Made by a program: the position numbers and the translations under genes. Positions 34,752 to 43,317 of a stretch of 64,000 nucleotides of DNA are shown here, in pieces. The notes under the pieces are model-generated. The model made no database searches. It worked only from the letters and a program-made list of their open reading frames with translations, and had not been told where the DNA came from. Position 1 is the first letter of the stretch. Each line of letters opens with the position of its first letter. Source of the stretch: Streptomyces sp. 1331.2 (GTDB taxonomy: Bacteria; Actinomycetota; Actinomycetes; Streptomycetales; Streptomycetaceae); NCBI RefSeq assembly GCF_900199205.1, contig NZ_OBMJ01000001.1:4715001-4779000 (forward strand), read 5' to 3'.

Positions 34752-37327
34752 CGGGGGCGGGAACGGCCGTCGTCGCCGCCGGCGAGCAGGACCAGAAGGT
34801 GCCCCGGGTCGTCGCCCAGCGCGCGGCCGAACGCGGCGCGGACCGCGCACCCGTCACCCGGACGCCGGAACCGCGCCCGCAGCGGGCCCGGCGGGCGGCC
34901 CGGGCGCTCGGCGTCCGGCTGCGCGCGGCGCCGCTGACCCTGGCGCTGCTCGCCGGACTCTGGCTGCTCGGCGCGGCCACCGGCAGCCTGACCCGCGGGC
35001 CGTCCGAACGGCTGCTGGGCCGGGCCGGGGTCGGCGTGCCCACGCTCACCGACGGCCACTGGTGGGCACCGTTCACCTCGATGTTCTGGTGCTCGGGCAT
35101 CGGCTCGTACGTGTTCGCCAGCCTGCTGCTGCTCCTGGTCGGCCCGGCCGCCGAGCAGCGGCTCGGCCGGCTGCGCACCCTCGCGGTGCTGGTCGGCGGG
35201 CAGATCGTCGGCACCCTGCTGGGCACCGGGCTGGTCGCCCTCGGCTCCTCGGCCGGGGAGCAGTGGACCGCCTCGGTGTCCGACCAGATCTCCGTCGGCC
35301 CCGCCGTCGGCCTGTTCGCGCTGGCCGGGGTGCTCGGCTACCGGCTCACCGTGCTGTGGCGCCGCCGACTGCACCTGCTGGTGCTGCTCCTGCCGCTGGT
35401 CATGACGCTGTACGTCGGCCACCTGCAGAGCGTCCAGCGGTGCGCCGCGGCGCTGGCCGGGCTCGGCGTGGGCGCGCTGCTCAGCCGCGGCCGCCCGTAC
35501 CTGCGCTCGCACCGCTCCTCGCACTCCGAGACCCGGGTGCTGGTCGCGCTCTGCCTGGTGGCCGCCGCCCTCGGACCGCTGATCGCCTCGCTGTACGACA
35601 CCGCCAGCGGGCCCTTCAACACCTTCTCCGAGCTGTACTTCTCGCACCGGCTGAGCCCGGAGGAGGTCGCCGACTTCTGCGCGATCTCGGCGCACGACTG
35701 TGCCCGCGCGCACGCCGTCGTCCGGATCTTCGACACCCCCGGCCGGCTGATGGCGGCGCTGTTCCCCGCACTGCTGCTGGTGCTCGCCGAGGGGCTGCGC
35801 CGCGGGCTGCGGTTCGCCTGGCTGGTGACCGTCGCCACCGAACTGCTCTGGGGGGCGCTGCTGGGCTGGCTGTACCTGGACGCCGGGCCGGTCAGCCGGG
35901 ACGTGGTGCAGTACTTCGTCGAGGCGATGCTGCTGCCGCTGCTGACCACCGGGCTGCTGCTGGCCACCCGCAAGCGGTTCCGGGTGCGGCTGTCCGGCCG
36001 CTCGGTGCGCCGGCTGTTGCTGGTGCTCGGCGGGGCCGCATTCGTCTCCTCGGCCGCGTACGTCGGGCTCGGGCGGCTGGTGGCGAGCCAGTTCGAACCG
36101 GGCGCGACCGTGCGCCGGCTGCTGCACGGGCTGCCGGCGCAGTTCCTGCCGCCCGCGTACAACGACCTGACGCCGGACTACCCGATCGCGGTCGGCCCGG
36201 TGGCGCGCTTCCTGGAGACGTACTGCGGGCTGGCGTTCTGGGTGGTGGCACTGGCCGTCCTGCTGTCGGCCTTCCGCCGGCCGTCGGTGCACACCGACGC
36301 CGAGGCCGCCGCCCGGGCCCGGGCGCTGCTGACCGCCCACGGCGGCGGGACGCTGTCCTTCATCACCACCTGGGACGGCAACCACTACTGGTTCGACGAG
36401 CAGGGCCGGGCGGCCGTCGCCTACCGGCTGGTGGGCACCGTCGCCCTGACCACCGGCGACCCCTTCGGCGCGCCCGAGGACCGGGCCCGGGCGGTGGCCG
36501 GCTTCGCCCGGTACTGCGACGCCCGGGGCTGGACGCCGTGCTTCTACAGCGTCTGCGGGCAGACCAGGGACGCCGCCGCGCAGCTCGGCTGGCGCTCGGT
36601 GCAGGTCGCCGAGGACACCGTCGTGGCGCTGCCCGAGCTGGCCTTCACCGGCCGCAAGTGGCAGGACATCCGCACCGCGCTCAACAAGGCCGGCAAGCAG
36701 GGCATCACCGCGGAGTGGTGGGCCTACCACGAGGCGCCGCTCGCGCTGCGGGACCAGATCCGGGCGATCTCCGAGGAGTGGGTCTCCGAGAAGGGCCTGC
36801 CCGAGATGGGCTTCACCCTCGGCGGGCTGGAGGAGCTGGACGACCCGGACGTGCGGGTGCTGATCGCGGTGGACGAGCAGCGGGTCGTGCACGGGCTGAC
36901 CAGCTGGATGCCGGTGTACGAGGACGGTGTGCCGGTCGGCTGGACGCTCGACTTCATGCGCCGGCGCTCGGACGGCTTCCGCGGCGTCAGCGAGTTCCTG
37001 ATCGCCTCGGCCGCGCTCGGCTTCAAGGAGGAGGGCGCGCGCTTCCTGTCGCTGTCGGGCGCACCGCTGGCCCGCACCGGGCAGGACGAGGAGCCCACCG
37101 GCCTGCAGCGGATGCTGGACTGGATGGGCAAGGCGCTGGAGCCGGTGTACGGCTTCCGCTCGCTGCTCGCGTTCAAGGCCAAGTTCCAGCCGGAGTACCG
37201 GCCGATGTACATGGCCTACCCCGACCCGGCCGCGCTGCCCGGCATCACCCGGGCGATCGGCAAGGCGTACCTGCCGCACCTGACGGCGGCGCAGGGGGTC
37301 CGGCTGATGCGCAAGCTCTCGGGCTGA
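34748..37327 (+). CDS. Rhomboid-like membrane domain fused to an MprF-type aminoacyl-phospholipid synthase domain (DUF2156)
   Basis: The 859-residue protein has three parts. Residues 60-230 have rhomboid-like helices (DGHWWAPFTSMFWCSGIGSYVFASLLLLLVG), but I see no clear Ser-His dyad. Residues 230-500 hold more helices. Residues 520-859 are a DUF2156 domain as in MprF/LysX, which moves lysine or alanine from tRNA to phosphatidylglycerol: LSFITTWDGNHYWFDEQGRAAVAYR, SEFLIASAALGFKEEGARFLSLSGAPLA and the ending YGFRSLLAFKAKFQPEYRPMYMAY. Such lipids reduce sensitivity to cationic peptides. Start GTG 34748 overlaps the esterase stop. Confidence 0.83.
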   Translation: MTGAGTAVVAAGEQDQKVPRVVAQRAAERGADRAPVTRTPEPRPQRARRAARALGVRLRAAPLTLALLAGLWLLGAATGSLTRGPSERLLGRAGVGVPTLTDGHWWAPFTSMFWCSGIGSYVFASLLLLLVGPAAEQRLGRLRTLAVLVGGQIVGTLLGTGLVALGSSAGEQWTASVSDQISVGPAVGLFALAGVLGYRLTVLWRRRLHLLVLLLPLVMTLYVGHLQSVQRCAAALAGLGVGALLSRGRPYLRSHRSSHSETRVLVALCLVAAALGPLIASLYDTASGPFNTFSELYFSHRLSPEEVADFCAISAHDCARAHAVVRIFDTPGRLMAALFPALLLVLAEGLRRGLRFAWLVTVATELLWGALLGWLYLDAGPVSRDVVQYFVEAMLLPLLTTGLLLATRKRFRVRLSGRSVRRLLLVLGGAAFVSSAAYVGLGRLVASQFEPGATVRRLLHGLPAQFLPPAYNDLTPDYPIAVGPVARFLETYCGLAFWVVALAVLLSAFRRPSVHTDAEAAARARALLTAHGGGTLSFITTWDGNHYWFDEQGRAAVAYRLVGTVALTTGDPFGAPEDRARAVAGFARYCDARGWTPCFYSVCGQTRDAAAQLGWRSVQVAEDTVVALPELAFTGRKWQDIRTALNKAGKQGITAEWWAYHEAPLALRDQIRAISEEWVSEKGLPEMGFTLGGLEELDDPDVRVLIAVDEQRVVHGLTSWMPVYEDGVPVGWTLDFMRRRSDGFRGVSEFLIASAALGFKEEGARFLSLSGAPLARTGQDEEPTGLQRMLDWMGKALEPVYGFRSLLAFKAKFQPEYRPMYMAYPDPAALPGITRAIGKAYLPHLTAAQGVRLMRKLSG

Positions 37328-37372
37328 GGGGGGCCGCCCCGGAGGCGAGCGGGCGAATGGCGGCCTGCCCCC

Positions 37373-37798
37373 TCAGCCGAGCAGCTGGGCGAGGGCGCGG
37401 TCGGCGTCCAGGTGCAGGTGCTCCTCGCCCTCGGGGACGACCAGGCGGCTGCGCCACAGGAAGCGGCGCAGGTCGCCGGTGTCGAACCGGAGCAGCGCGG
37501 TGCCTTCCGGGGCCCGCAGCTCGACCATGGTGCAGCCGCCGGGCGCGGGGCGGACGTGGACGTCGCCGAGGCCGGTCGGCACCTCGATTCCGGTCGAGAG
37601 CAGCCGGCGGGCGAAGACCCAGACGATGTCCTCGCCGCCCTGCACCTCCGGGGCCTCGTCCAGCGAGAACTCGGCGGGGAAGGCCATCCGCACGGCCAGC
37701 GGGTCCTCCGGCAGGTAGGACAGGACGGCCCGCAGCCGGACGGAGCGGTGGGAGGAGAGGATCAGACGGGCCTGGACGGTCTCTTCGACGGTGCGCAC
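37373..37798 (-). CDS. SsgA-like protein (SALP) 1
   Basis: The 141-residue protein belongs to the SsgA family, found only in sporulating actinomycetes and involved in septum placement and spore-wall formation. Family signatures are ARLILSSHRSVRLRAVLSYLPEDPLAVRMAFPAE, VWVFARRLLSTGI, GDVHVRP and LDADRALAQLL. The GTG at 37798 follows AAGGGA. I cannot say which of the known family members it corresponds to. It is divergent from the helicase gene, with a Crp-like palindrome between. Confidence 0.85.
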   Translation of the reverse strand: MRTVEETVQARLILSSHRSVRLRAVLSYLPEDPLAVRMAFPAEFSLDEAPEVQGGEDIVWVFARRLLSTGIEVPTGLGDVHVRPAPGGCTMVELRAPEGTALLRFDTGDLRRFLWRSRLVVPEGEEHLHLDADRALAQLLG

Positions 37799-37910
37799 GG
37801 GAGGTCCCTTCGGTTCGGTGCGAGGCCGCGCTGGGGCAGGAGGGGCGGTGCGGCCTCACCCTGGTGAGAGTCCTGGTGATCACCGTGATTACCCGGTTTC
37901 GACGCCGATC

Positions 37911-37932
37911 CGATGTGACGTGCGTCACATCG
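37911..37932. promoter_or_regulatory. Crp-type palindrome in a divergent promoter region
   Basis: CGATGTGACG-TG-CGTCACATCG is a perfect 22-nt palindrome. It contains TGTGA-N6-TCACA, the classical CRP box, and matches the Streptomyces Crp pattern GTG-N6-GNCAC. It lies 113 bases before the SsgA-like GTG and 151 bases before the helicase GTG. Streptomyces Crp controls germination and secondary metabolism. Other dyad-binding regulators could also use it. Confidence 0.6.
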
Positions 37933-38082
37933 ATTTCCGGCCGTGCGGGCCCGGCGCGGCGCCTCTCCTGGAGGCCCCGACGGCGCCGGGCCGGTAGGCT
38001 GGGCGGGTTGTCCGATCGCCGCCCGACCGCGGGACGGGGCCGCAAAACTGCCTCTGACCTGCGATGATCCCCCTCGGAGACC

Positions 38083-39939
38083 GTGAGTACTGCCGCCGCC
38101 TCCTCGATGCCGCTGTTCTCCGACGTGTCGGAGCCGCAGCCCCCCGTACGGGCCGTCGGCCACGCCGCGCCCGCCGCCTCGCACCACCTCTCGCCCGCCT
38201 TCCCCGGCCGCGCCCCCTGGGGCACCGCGGGCAAGCTGCGGGCCTGGCAGCAGGGGGCGCTGGACAAGTACATCGAGACCCAGCCGCGCGACTTCCTCGC
38301 GGTCGCGACCCCGGGCGCAGGCAAGACCACCTTCGCACTCACCCTGGCCTCGTACCTGCTGCACAACCACCTGGTGCAGCAGGTGACGGTCGTCGCACCG
38401 ACCGAGCACCTGAAGAAGCAGTGGGCCGAGGCCGCCGCACGGATAGGCATCCGGCTCGACCCGGCGTACTCCTCCGGGCCGCTGTCCCGCGACTACCACG
38501 GCATCGTGGTCACCTACGCGGGCGTCGGGGTCAACCCGATGCTGCACCGCAACCGGACCGAGGCCCGCAAGACCCTCGTGATCATGGACGAGATCCACCA
38601 CGCCGGTGACTCCAAGTCCTGGGGCGAGGCCTGCTTCGAGGCCTTCGAGCCGGCCACCCGCCGACTGGCGCTGACCGGTACGCCGTTCCGCTCGGACACC
38701 AACCCGATCCCGTTCGTCGCGTACGACGCGGGCAGCGACGGCATCCGCAAGTCCGTCGCCGACTACACCTACGGCTACGGGCACGCGCTCGCCGACCACG
38801 TCGTCCGTCCGGTGATCTTCCTCAGCTACAGCGGCAACATGCGCTGGCGCACCAAGGCCGGCGACGAGCTGGAGGCCCGGCTCGGCGAGCCGATGACCAA
38901 GGACCTGATCGCCCAGGCCTGGCGCACCGCGCTCTCCCCGCAGGGCGAGTGGATCCCGAGCGTGCTGCAGGCCGCCGACCGCCGGCTCACCGAGGTCCGC
39001 AAGGCGATCCCGGACGCGGGCGGCCTGGTGATCGCCACCGACCAGAACGTCGCCCGCGCGTACGCCAAGATGCTGCGCGAGATCAGCGGCGAGAAGGTTA
39101 CCCTGGTGCTCTCCGACGAGGCCGAGGCCTCGAAGCGGATCTCCGACTACGCGGCCGGGACCTCGCGCTGGATGGTCGCGGTCCGCATGGTGTCCGAGGG
39201 CGTCGACGTGCCCCGGCTGTGCGTCGGGGTGTACGCGACCTCGATCTCCACCCCGCTCTTCTTCGCCCAGGCCGTCGGCCGCTTCGTGCGCGCCCGAAAG
39301 CGTGGCGAGACCGCCTCGGTGTTCCTGCCGACCATCCCGATGCTGCTGGGCTTCGCCAACGAGATGGAGGTCCAGCGCGACCACGTGCTGGACCGGCCGA
39401 AGAAGGAGGGCGAGGGCCTCTTCGACGAGGAGGACCGGCTGCTCGCCGAGGCGGAGCGGGCCAACGACGGGCCGGACGGCGCGGGCGGCGAGGAGTTCTC
39501 CTACGAGGCGCTCGGCTCCGACGCGGTCTTCGACCGGGTCCTGTACAACGCCATGGAATTCGGCATGCAGGCCCACCCGGGGAGCGAGGAGGAGGACGAC
39601 TACCTCGGCATCCCCGGCCTGCTGGAGCCCGACCAGGTGCAGATGCTGCTGCAGAAGCGCCAGCACCGGCAGATCCAGCGCAGCAAGACCAAGCCCGCCG
39701 AGGAGGCGGACCTGCTGGAGCTGCCCGCCGAGCAGCGGCCGGTCGTCACCCACCAGGAGCTGCGGGAGCTGCGCAAGGAGCTGAACGCGCTGGTGGCCGC
39801 CTGGCACCACCGCACCAGCCAGCCGCACGGCACCATCCACAACGAGCTGCGCCGCCAGTGCGGCGGGCCGCTCACCGCGCAGGCCACCGCCAACCAGCTC
39901 AAGGCGCGGATCGCGAAGATCCGGGAGTGGGCGAAGTAA
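38083..39939 (+). CDS. DEAH-box superfamily 2 helicase
   Basis: The 618-residue protein has Walker A TPGAGKTTFAL (about 76-86), VVAPTEHLKKQW (motif Ia), IMDEIHH (motif II, DEIH), LTGTPFRSD (motif III), VSEGVDVPRL and AQAVGRFVRARK (motifs V-VI). This resembles XPB/type III restriction-like translocases. A Glu/Asp-rich linker (about 440-530) precedes a helical C-terminal domain. There is no nuclease or methylase next to it, so it is not a restriction enzyme subunit on this evidence. The GTG follows GGAG by four bases. The DNA or RNA substrate is unknown. Confidence 0.87.
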   Translation: MSTAAASSMPLFSDVSEPQPPVRAVGHAAPAASHHLSPAFPGRAPWGTAGKLRAWQQGALDKYIETQPRDFLAVATPGAGKTTFALTLASYLLHNHLVQQVTVVAPTEHLKKQWAEAAARIGIRLDPAYSSGPLSRDYHGIVVTYAGVGVNPMLHRNRTEARKTLVIMDEIHHAGDSKSWGEACFEAFEPATRRLALTGTPFRSDTNPIPFVAYDAGSDGIRKSVADYTYGYGHALADHVVRPVIFLSYSGNMRWRTKAGDELEARLGEPMTKDLIAQAWRTALSPQGEWIPSVLQAADRRLTEVRKAIPDAGGLVIATDQNVARAYAKMLREISGEKVTLVLSDEAEASKRISDYAAGTSRWMVAVRMVSEGVDVPRLCVGVYATSISTPLFFAQAVGRFVRARKRGETASVFLPTIPMLLGFANEMEVQRDHVLDRPKKEGEGLFDEEDRLLAEAERANDGPDGAGGEEFSYEALGSDAVFDRVLYNAMEFGMQAHPGSEEEDDYLGIPGLLEPDQVQMLLQKRQHRQIQRSKTKPAEEADLLELPAEQRPVVTHQELRELRKELNALVAAWHHRTSQPHGTIHNELRRQCGGPLTAQATANQLKARIAKIREWAK

Positions 39940-40299
39940 CGGTCCGGCAGGCGGTCGCGGGAGGGGCCGTCTGCCCCGGTGTGTCCGGACTTCGGACCGA
40001 AGTCGAACTCGTGCGCTGATGTACCAGGTGAATTGGGGGCGTTTGTCCGGAATTTTCGGCGGTGTCGAAGTCGATCACGCCCGAATTTTGGACAACCACT
40101 TCCGCCGGGACCTTTCCTTCACTACCTTTCCCCCACGCTCTTCCGCCGGGCAACCCCCCCGCGGGACGGGCGCCGCAGGACCGTACGGGCGTCAAGGAGA
40201 CACCGACCGGTCCGAGCGCGGCCACCCCCACCTGCGCGCGACACCGACCTTGGACCGGCGCCGCACGCCCCGCGAGCGCCGCGGAAAGGATTGCCCGTC
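39940..40299 (+). other. Operator-rich leader upstream of the IclR gene
   Basis: A 360-bp gap. ACTTCGG-A-CCGAAGT (39989-40003) is a perfect palindrome with 7-bp arms. A wider imperfect pair, TTGTCCGGAATTTTCGG near 40041-40057 and CCGAATTTTGGACAA near 40082-40096, lies in the A/T-richest patch nearby. Either could be the autoregulatory operator of the downstream IclR protein. Confidence 0.45.
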
Positions 40300-40950
40300 G
40301 TGACAGCCGAGACCTCCCAGACCCTGGACCGTGGTGTCCGGGTCCTCAAGCTCCTCGCCGACTCCGAGCGGGGGCTGACCGTCACCGAACTGGCCGCCCG
40401 GCTGGCCGTCAACCGCACCGTCGTCTACCGGCTCCTCGCCACCCTGGAGCAGCACGGCCTGGTCCGCCGGGACATCGGCGGCCGCGCCCGGGTCGGCCTC
40501 GGCGTCCTGCGGCTCGCGCACCGGGTGCACCCGCTGCTGCGCGAGGCCGCGCTGCCGGCCCTGCGCAGCCTCGCCGAGGACCTGGGCGCCACCGCCCACC
40601 TCACCCTGGTGGACGGCAACGAGGCGCTGGCCGTCGCGGTGGTCGAGCCGAGCTGGACCGACTTCCACGTCGCCTACCGGACCGGGCAGCGCCACCCGCT
40701 CGGCGAGAGCGCGGCCGGCCGGGCGATCCTGGAGGCCCGCACCTTCCCCAGCCAGCGCCGGCCCGAACAGGGCTTCGTCATCACCCGCGCGGAGGAACAG
40801 TCCGGGGCCTGCGGGGCGGCCGCCGCGCTGCTCGGGCTGAGCGGCATCGAGGGCAGCGTCGGCGTGGTGATGCTCAACGGGATGGTGCCCGAGCGGGTCG
40901 GCCCCCGGGTGGTGGAGGCGGCGACCGAGGTGGCCGACGCCCTGCGGTAG
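40300..40950 (+). CDS. IclR-family transcriptional regulator
   Basis: The 216-residue protein starts at GTG 40300, nine bases after AAAGGA. A winged helix-turn-helix covers about 8-70 (TLDRGVRVLKLL, LTVTELAARLAVNRTVVYRLLATLEQHGLV). A GAF-like IclR effector domain follows (HLTLVDGNEALAVAVVEPSW, GESAAGRAIL, SGACGAAAALLGLSG). It is shorter than the usual 250 residues because the effector domain is compact. The effector and targets cannot be read. A 30-bp tandem repeat follows its stop codon. Confidence 0.88.
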   Translation: MTAETSQTLDRGVRVLKLLADSERGLTVTELAARLAVNRTVVYRLLATLEQHGLVRRDIGGRARVGLGVLRLAHRVHPLLREAALPALRSLAEDLGATAHLTLVDGNEALAVAVVEPSWTDFHVAYRTGQRHPLGESAAGRAILEARTFPSQRRPEQGFVITRAEEQSGACGAAAALLGLSGIEGSVGVVMLNGMVPERVGPRVVEAATEVADALR

Positions 40951-40970
40951 CGCCCCGCGCCCGCCCGCCC

Positions 40971-41047
40971 CGAGCCGAAGGGGCCCGGGCGACCCCGCCC
41001 CGAGCCGAAGGGGCCCGGGCGACCCCGCCCCGAGCCAAAGGGGCGCG
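40971..41047. repeat. 30-bp tandem repeat, 2.6 copies
   Basis: The unit at 40971-41000 is repeated exactly at 41001-41030 and partly, with changes, at 41031-41047. Each unit contains CGAGCCGAAG and the palindrome GGGCCCGGGC. It lies between the IclR stop and the next gene. Confidence 0.85.
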
Positions 41048-41150
41048 CCGGTACCGAAAGGGAGAAGCGAGGGAGCGCCGACCGTCGGCACCGCGCCGGA
41101 GCGCCCCGGAGGCGAGCGGGCGAGTAGCAGCGTGTGTTTGGATTCCCCTT

Positions 41151-41957
41151 GTGTCCGACACCAAGCTGCCCCAGGCCCTCACCTCCCCGCGGACCCGCGC
41201 GCTCGCGCTGTGCGGGCTGCTGGTCGCCTCGCTGTTCGGCGTGGCCGCCTTCGTCCCGCTGCCGTACACCATCACCTGGCCGGGCTCGACCGCGGACACC
41301 CTGGGCACCTACCAGGACAAGCCGGTGCTCACCATCACCGGGGCGCCGCTGCGCACCACCGAGGGCCAGCTGCGGATGGTCACCATCACGGCGACCAACG
41401 CCGACCAGCGCAACACCTTCCTGCGGTCGATGCAGGCCTGGTTCGACCCGAAGGAGGCGGTCCGTCCCACCGACACCGTCTACGCGGAGAGCGACCCGGC
41501 GAAGGCCAACGAGGTGATCGCCGAGCAGATGGCCCAGTCGCAGGACAGCGCCACCGCGGCCGCGCTGAACTACCTCCACCTGTCGCCGGACCAGGTGAAG
41601 GTCAAGGTCGACCTGGGCGACGTCGGCGGCCCCAGCGCCGGCCAGATGCTGGCCCTGGGCATCGTCGACAAGCTCGCCGGTGACGGCAAGGGCGGCGACC
41701 TCACCGGCGGGCTCACCGTCGCGGGCACCGGCACCATCGACAAGGACGGCACCATCGGCCCGGTCGGCGGTGTCCCGCTGAAGACGCAGGCGGCCGCCCG
41801 GGACGGCGCGACGGTGTTCCTGCTGCCCAGGGACGAGTGCACGGACGCCAAGGTGAACCTGCCCGGGACGCTGCGGCTGGTGCCGGTCGGCACGCTCGGC
41901 GAGTCGGTGGCGGCGCTGCAGGCGCTCAAGAGCGGCGGCAGCGTTCCCTCCTGCTGA
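41151..41957 (+). CDS. Membrane-anchored PDZ/Lon-type (S16) serine protease, YlbL-like
   Basis: The 268-residue protein has one N-terminal membrane helix (about 18-38) after KLPQALTSPRTRALALCG, a degenerate PDZ region, and a Lon-type proteolytic domain. The Ser/Lys dyad is Ser162 in GGPSAGQM and Lys211 in PLKTQAA. The family cleaves proteins outside the cytoplasmic membrane. Start GTG 41151 has no Shine-Dalgarno; TTGGAT (41138-41143) eight bases upstream suggests a leaderless message. It ends nine bases from the convergent Lrp gene. Confidence 0.87.
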   Translation: MSDTKLPQALTSPRTRALALCGLLVASLFGVAAFVPLPYTITWPGSTADTLGTYQDKPVLTITGAPLRTTEGQLRMVTITATNADQRNTFLRSMQAWFDPKEAVRPTDTVYAESDPAKANEVIAEQMAQSQDSATAAALNYLHLSPDQVKVKVDLGDVGGPSAGQMLALGIVDKLAGDGKGGDLTGGLTVAGTGTIDKDGTIGPVGGVPLKTQAAARDGATVFLLPRDECTDAKVNLPGTLRLVPVGTLGESVAALQALKSGGSVPSC

Positions 41958-41966
41958 TCCGGGGAT

Positions 41967-42545
41967 CTACTCGGCGGCGGCCTGGTCCACCAGCGGCAGG
42001 ATCCGGTACGGCACCGGGTTCTCCAGCACGATCGCGGTGGACGAGCGGACGATCCCGTCGAAGCCCACCACCCGGTCGATCACCCGCTGCAGGTCGGCGT
42101 TGGACCGGGCCACGATCCGCACCATCATGTCCCCGATCCCGGTGATGGTGTGCAGCTCCAGCACCTCCGGCACGCTCGCCAGGTGCGCCCGGACGTCCGA
42201 GCCCTGGCCCTGGGAGATCTCCAGGGTGGCGAAGGCCGTCACCGGGTAGCCGATCGCCGCCGGATCCACCTCGGGGCCGAAGCCGCCGATCACGCCCTTG
42301 GCCTGGAGCCGGTCCAGCCGGGCCTGCACGGTGCCCCGGGCGACCTGCAGCCGGCGCGAACACTCCAGCACCCCGATCCTCGGCTCCTCGGCGAGCAGCC
42401 GGATCAGCCGGCCGTCCAGGGCGTCGATCGTGTCGTTCGTGCTGCCCACGGTCGAAGTGGCCTGCGGGGACGCGGAGACGGAAGTGGAGATCGGAGCGGA
42501 GTCGGGCGAACCGGGGGAGCTCGGGGAGTGGGCGGGGGGCATCAC
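41967..42545 (-). CDS. Lrp/AsnC-family transcriptional regulator
   Basis: The 192-residue protein has a disordered N-terminal extension of about 40 residues rich in S and P, then a helix-turn-helix (about 40-90: IDALDGRLIRLLAEEPRIGVLECSRRLQVARGTVQARLDRL) and an amino-acid-binding RAM domain (TAFATLEISQG, VLELHTITGIGDMMVRI). GTG 42545 follows AGGA by seven bases; ATG 42542 is the next codon. Members sense amino acids. No transporter or enzyme gene is adjacent, so the target is unknown. Confidence 0.87.
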   Translation of the reverse strand: MMPPAHSPSSPGSPDSAPISTSVSASPQATSTVGSTNDTIDALDGRLIRLLAEEPRIGVLECSRRLQVARGTVQARLDRLQAKGVIGGFGPEVDPAAIGYPVTAFATLEISQGQGSDVRAHLASVPEVLELHTITGIGDMMVRIVARSNADLQRVIDRVVGFDGIVRSSTAIVLENPVPYRILPLVDQAAAE

Positions 42546-42650
42546 GGCACCGTCCTGGGGTGGGCATGCTGTACAGCGGCGCGGCCGATTCTCCCGCCCC
42601 GGGGCACGGCTTGACCAGTTCTGAGGGGCGCTTCAGGGGGCCGGGCGCCG

Positions 42651-43229
42651 TCAGCGGACGGCCGTCTCGACCACCGGCGGGTGGCCGTTCCAGGAGACGA
42701 AGACCGAGTTGGCCTGGTTGTCCTTGGTGAAGTCGACCCGCATCCACTGCGGGCCGTTCCACACCTGCATCTGCCAGCCCGGGTCCGGGGTGGCGGAGAC
42801 CAGGGAGGCGCTGTCGGCCTTCAGGTCCAGTGCGACCTTGCCGCCCGGGATCGGGTAGCTCTTCACGGTGGACGTCGCGGTGGCGGTGGGCGCGGGCCGA
42901 CGGGAGGGCGGGGCGGTCGCGGTGGGTGCCGCCGGGTGCGTGGTGGCGGCGGCCGGGGTGGTGGGCGGGGCCGGGGGCTCGGACTGCACGGCCGAGCGCG
43001 GCTGCTCGGGGGCGGCGGTCGGGGAGTACGGCGTGCCGTCGGCCTTCGGGGAGGGCAGCGGCAGCGCCGTGGGCTGCTCGAACGCGGCGTCGGTCAGGAC
43101 TGCATGCACGCCGAGCCAGGCCAGCGCCACCGCCGCCCCGGTGGCCGCCGCCCAGGCGCCGAGCTGTACCAGTCCGTTCCGCATCGTCCGCACATCCTGC
43201 CGCATCTCCACCCCGTCCGAGACCGGCAC
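42651..43229 (-). CDS. Membrane-anchored hypothetical protein with Pro/Thr/Ala linker
   Basis: The 192-residue protein has one membrane helix (about 22-45), a proline-, threonine- and alanine-rich spacer (about 55-120), and a small C-terminal domain (VALDLKADSASLVSATPDPGWQMQVWNGPQWMRVDF). The layout suggests an exported domain on a stalk. I do not recognise the family. The GTG at 43229 is supported by AGGA nine bases upstream. It is divergent from the response regulator gene. Confidence 0.68.
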   Translation of the reverse strand: MPVSDGVEMRQDVRTMRNGLVQLGAWAAATGAAVALAWLGVHAVLTDAAFEQPTALPLPSPKADGTPYSPTAAPEQPRSAVQSEPPAPPTTPAAATTHPAAPTATAPPSRRPAPTATATSTVKSYPIPGGKVALDLKADSASLVSATPDPGWQMQVWNGPQWMRVDFTKDNQANSVFVSWNGHPPVVETAVR

Positions 43230-43317
43230 CCCGGCTGTTCCTCAGGGCAGTTGCCCACTGTCCGGACCGCCCCCGAGGTACAGACCACTGCCCGCCGATG
43301 GCGTACCGTGCAGGCCC

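Noticed and set aside
38083..39939. Restriction-modification or phage-defence role for the DEAH helicase
   Set aside because: No methylase, nuclease or known defence partner is adjacent, and neighbours look like core genes.
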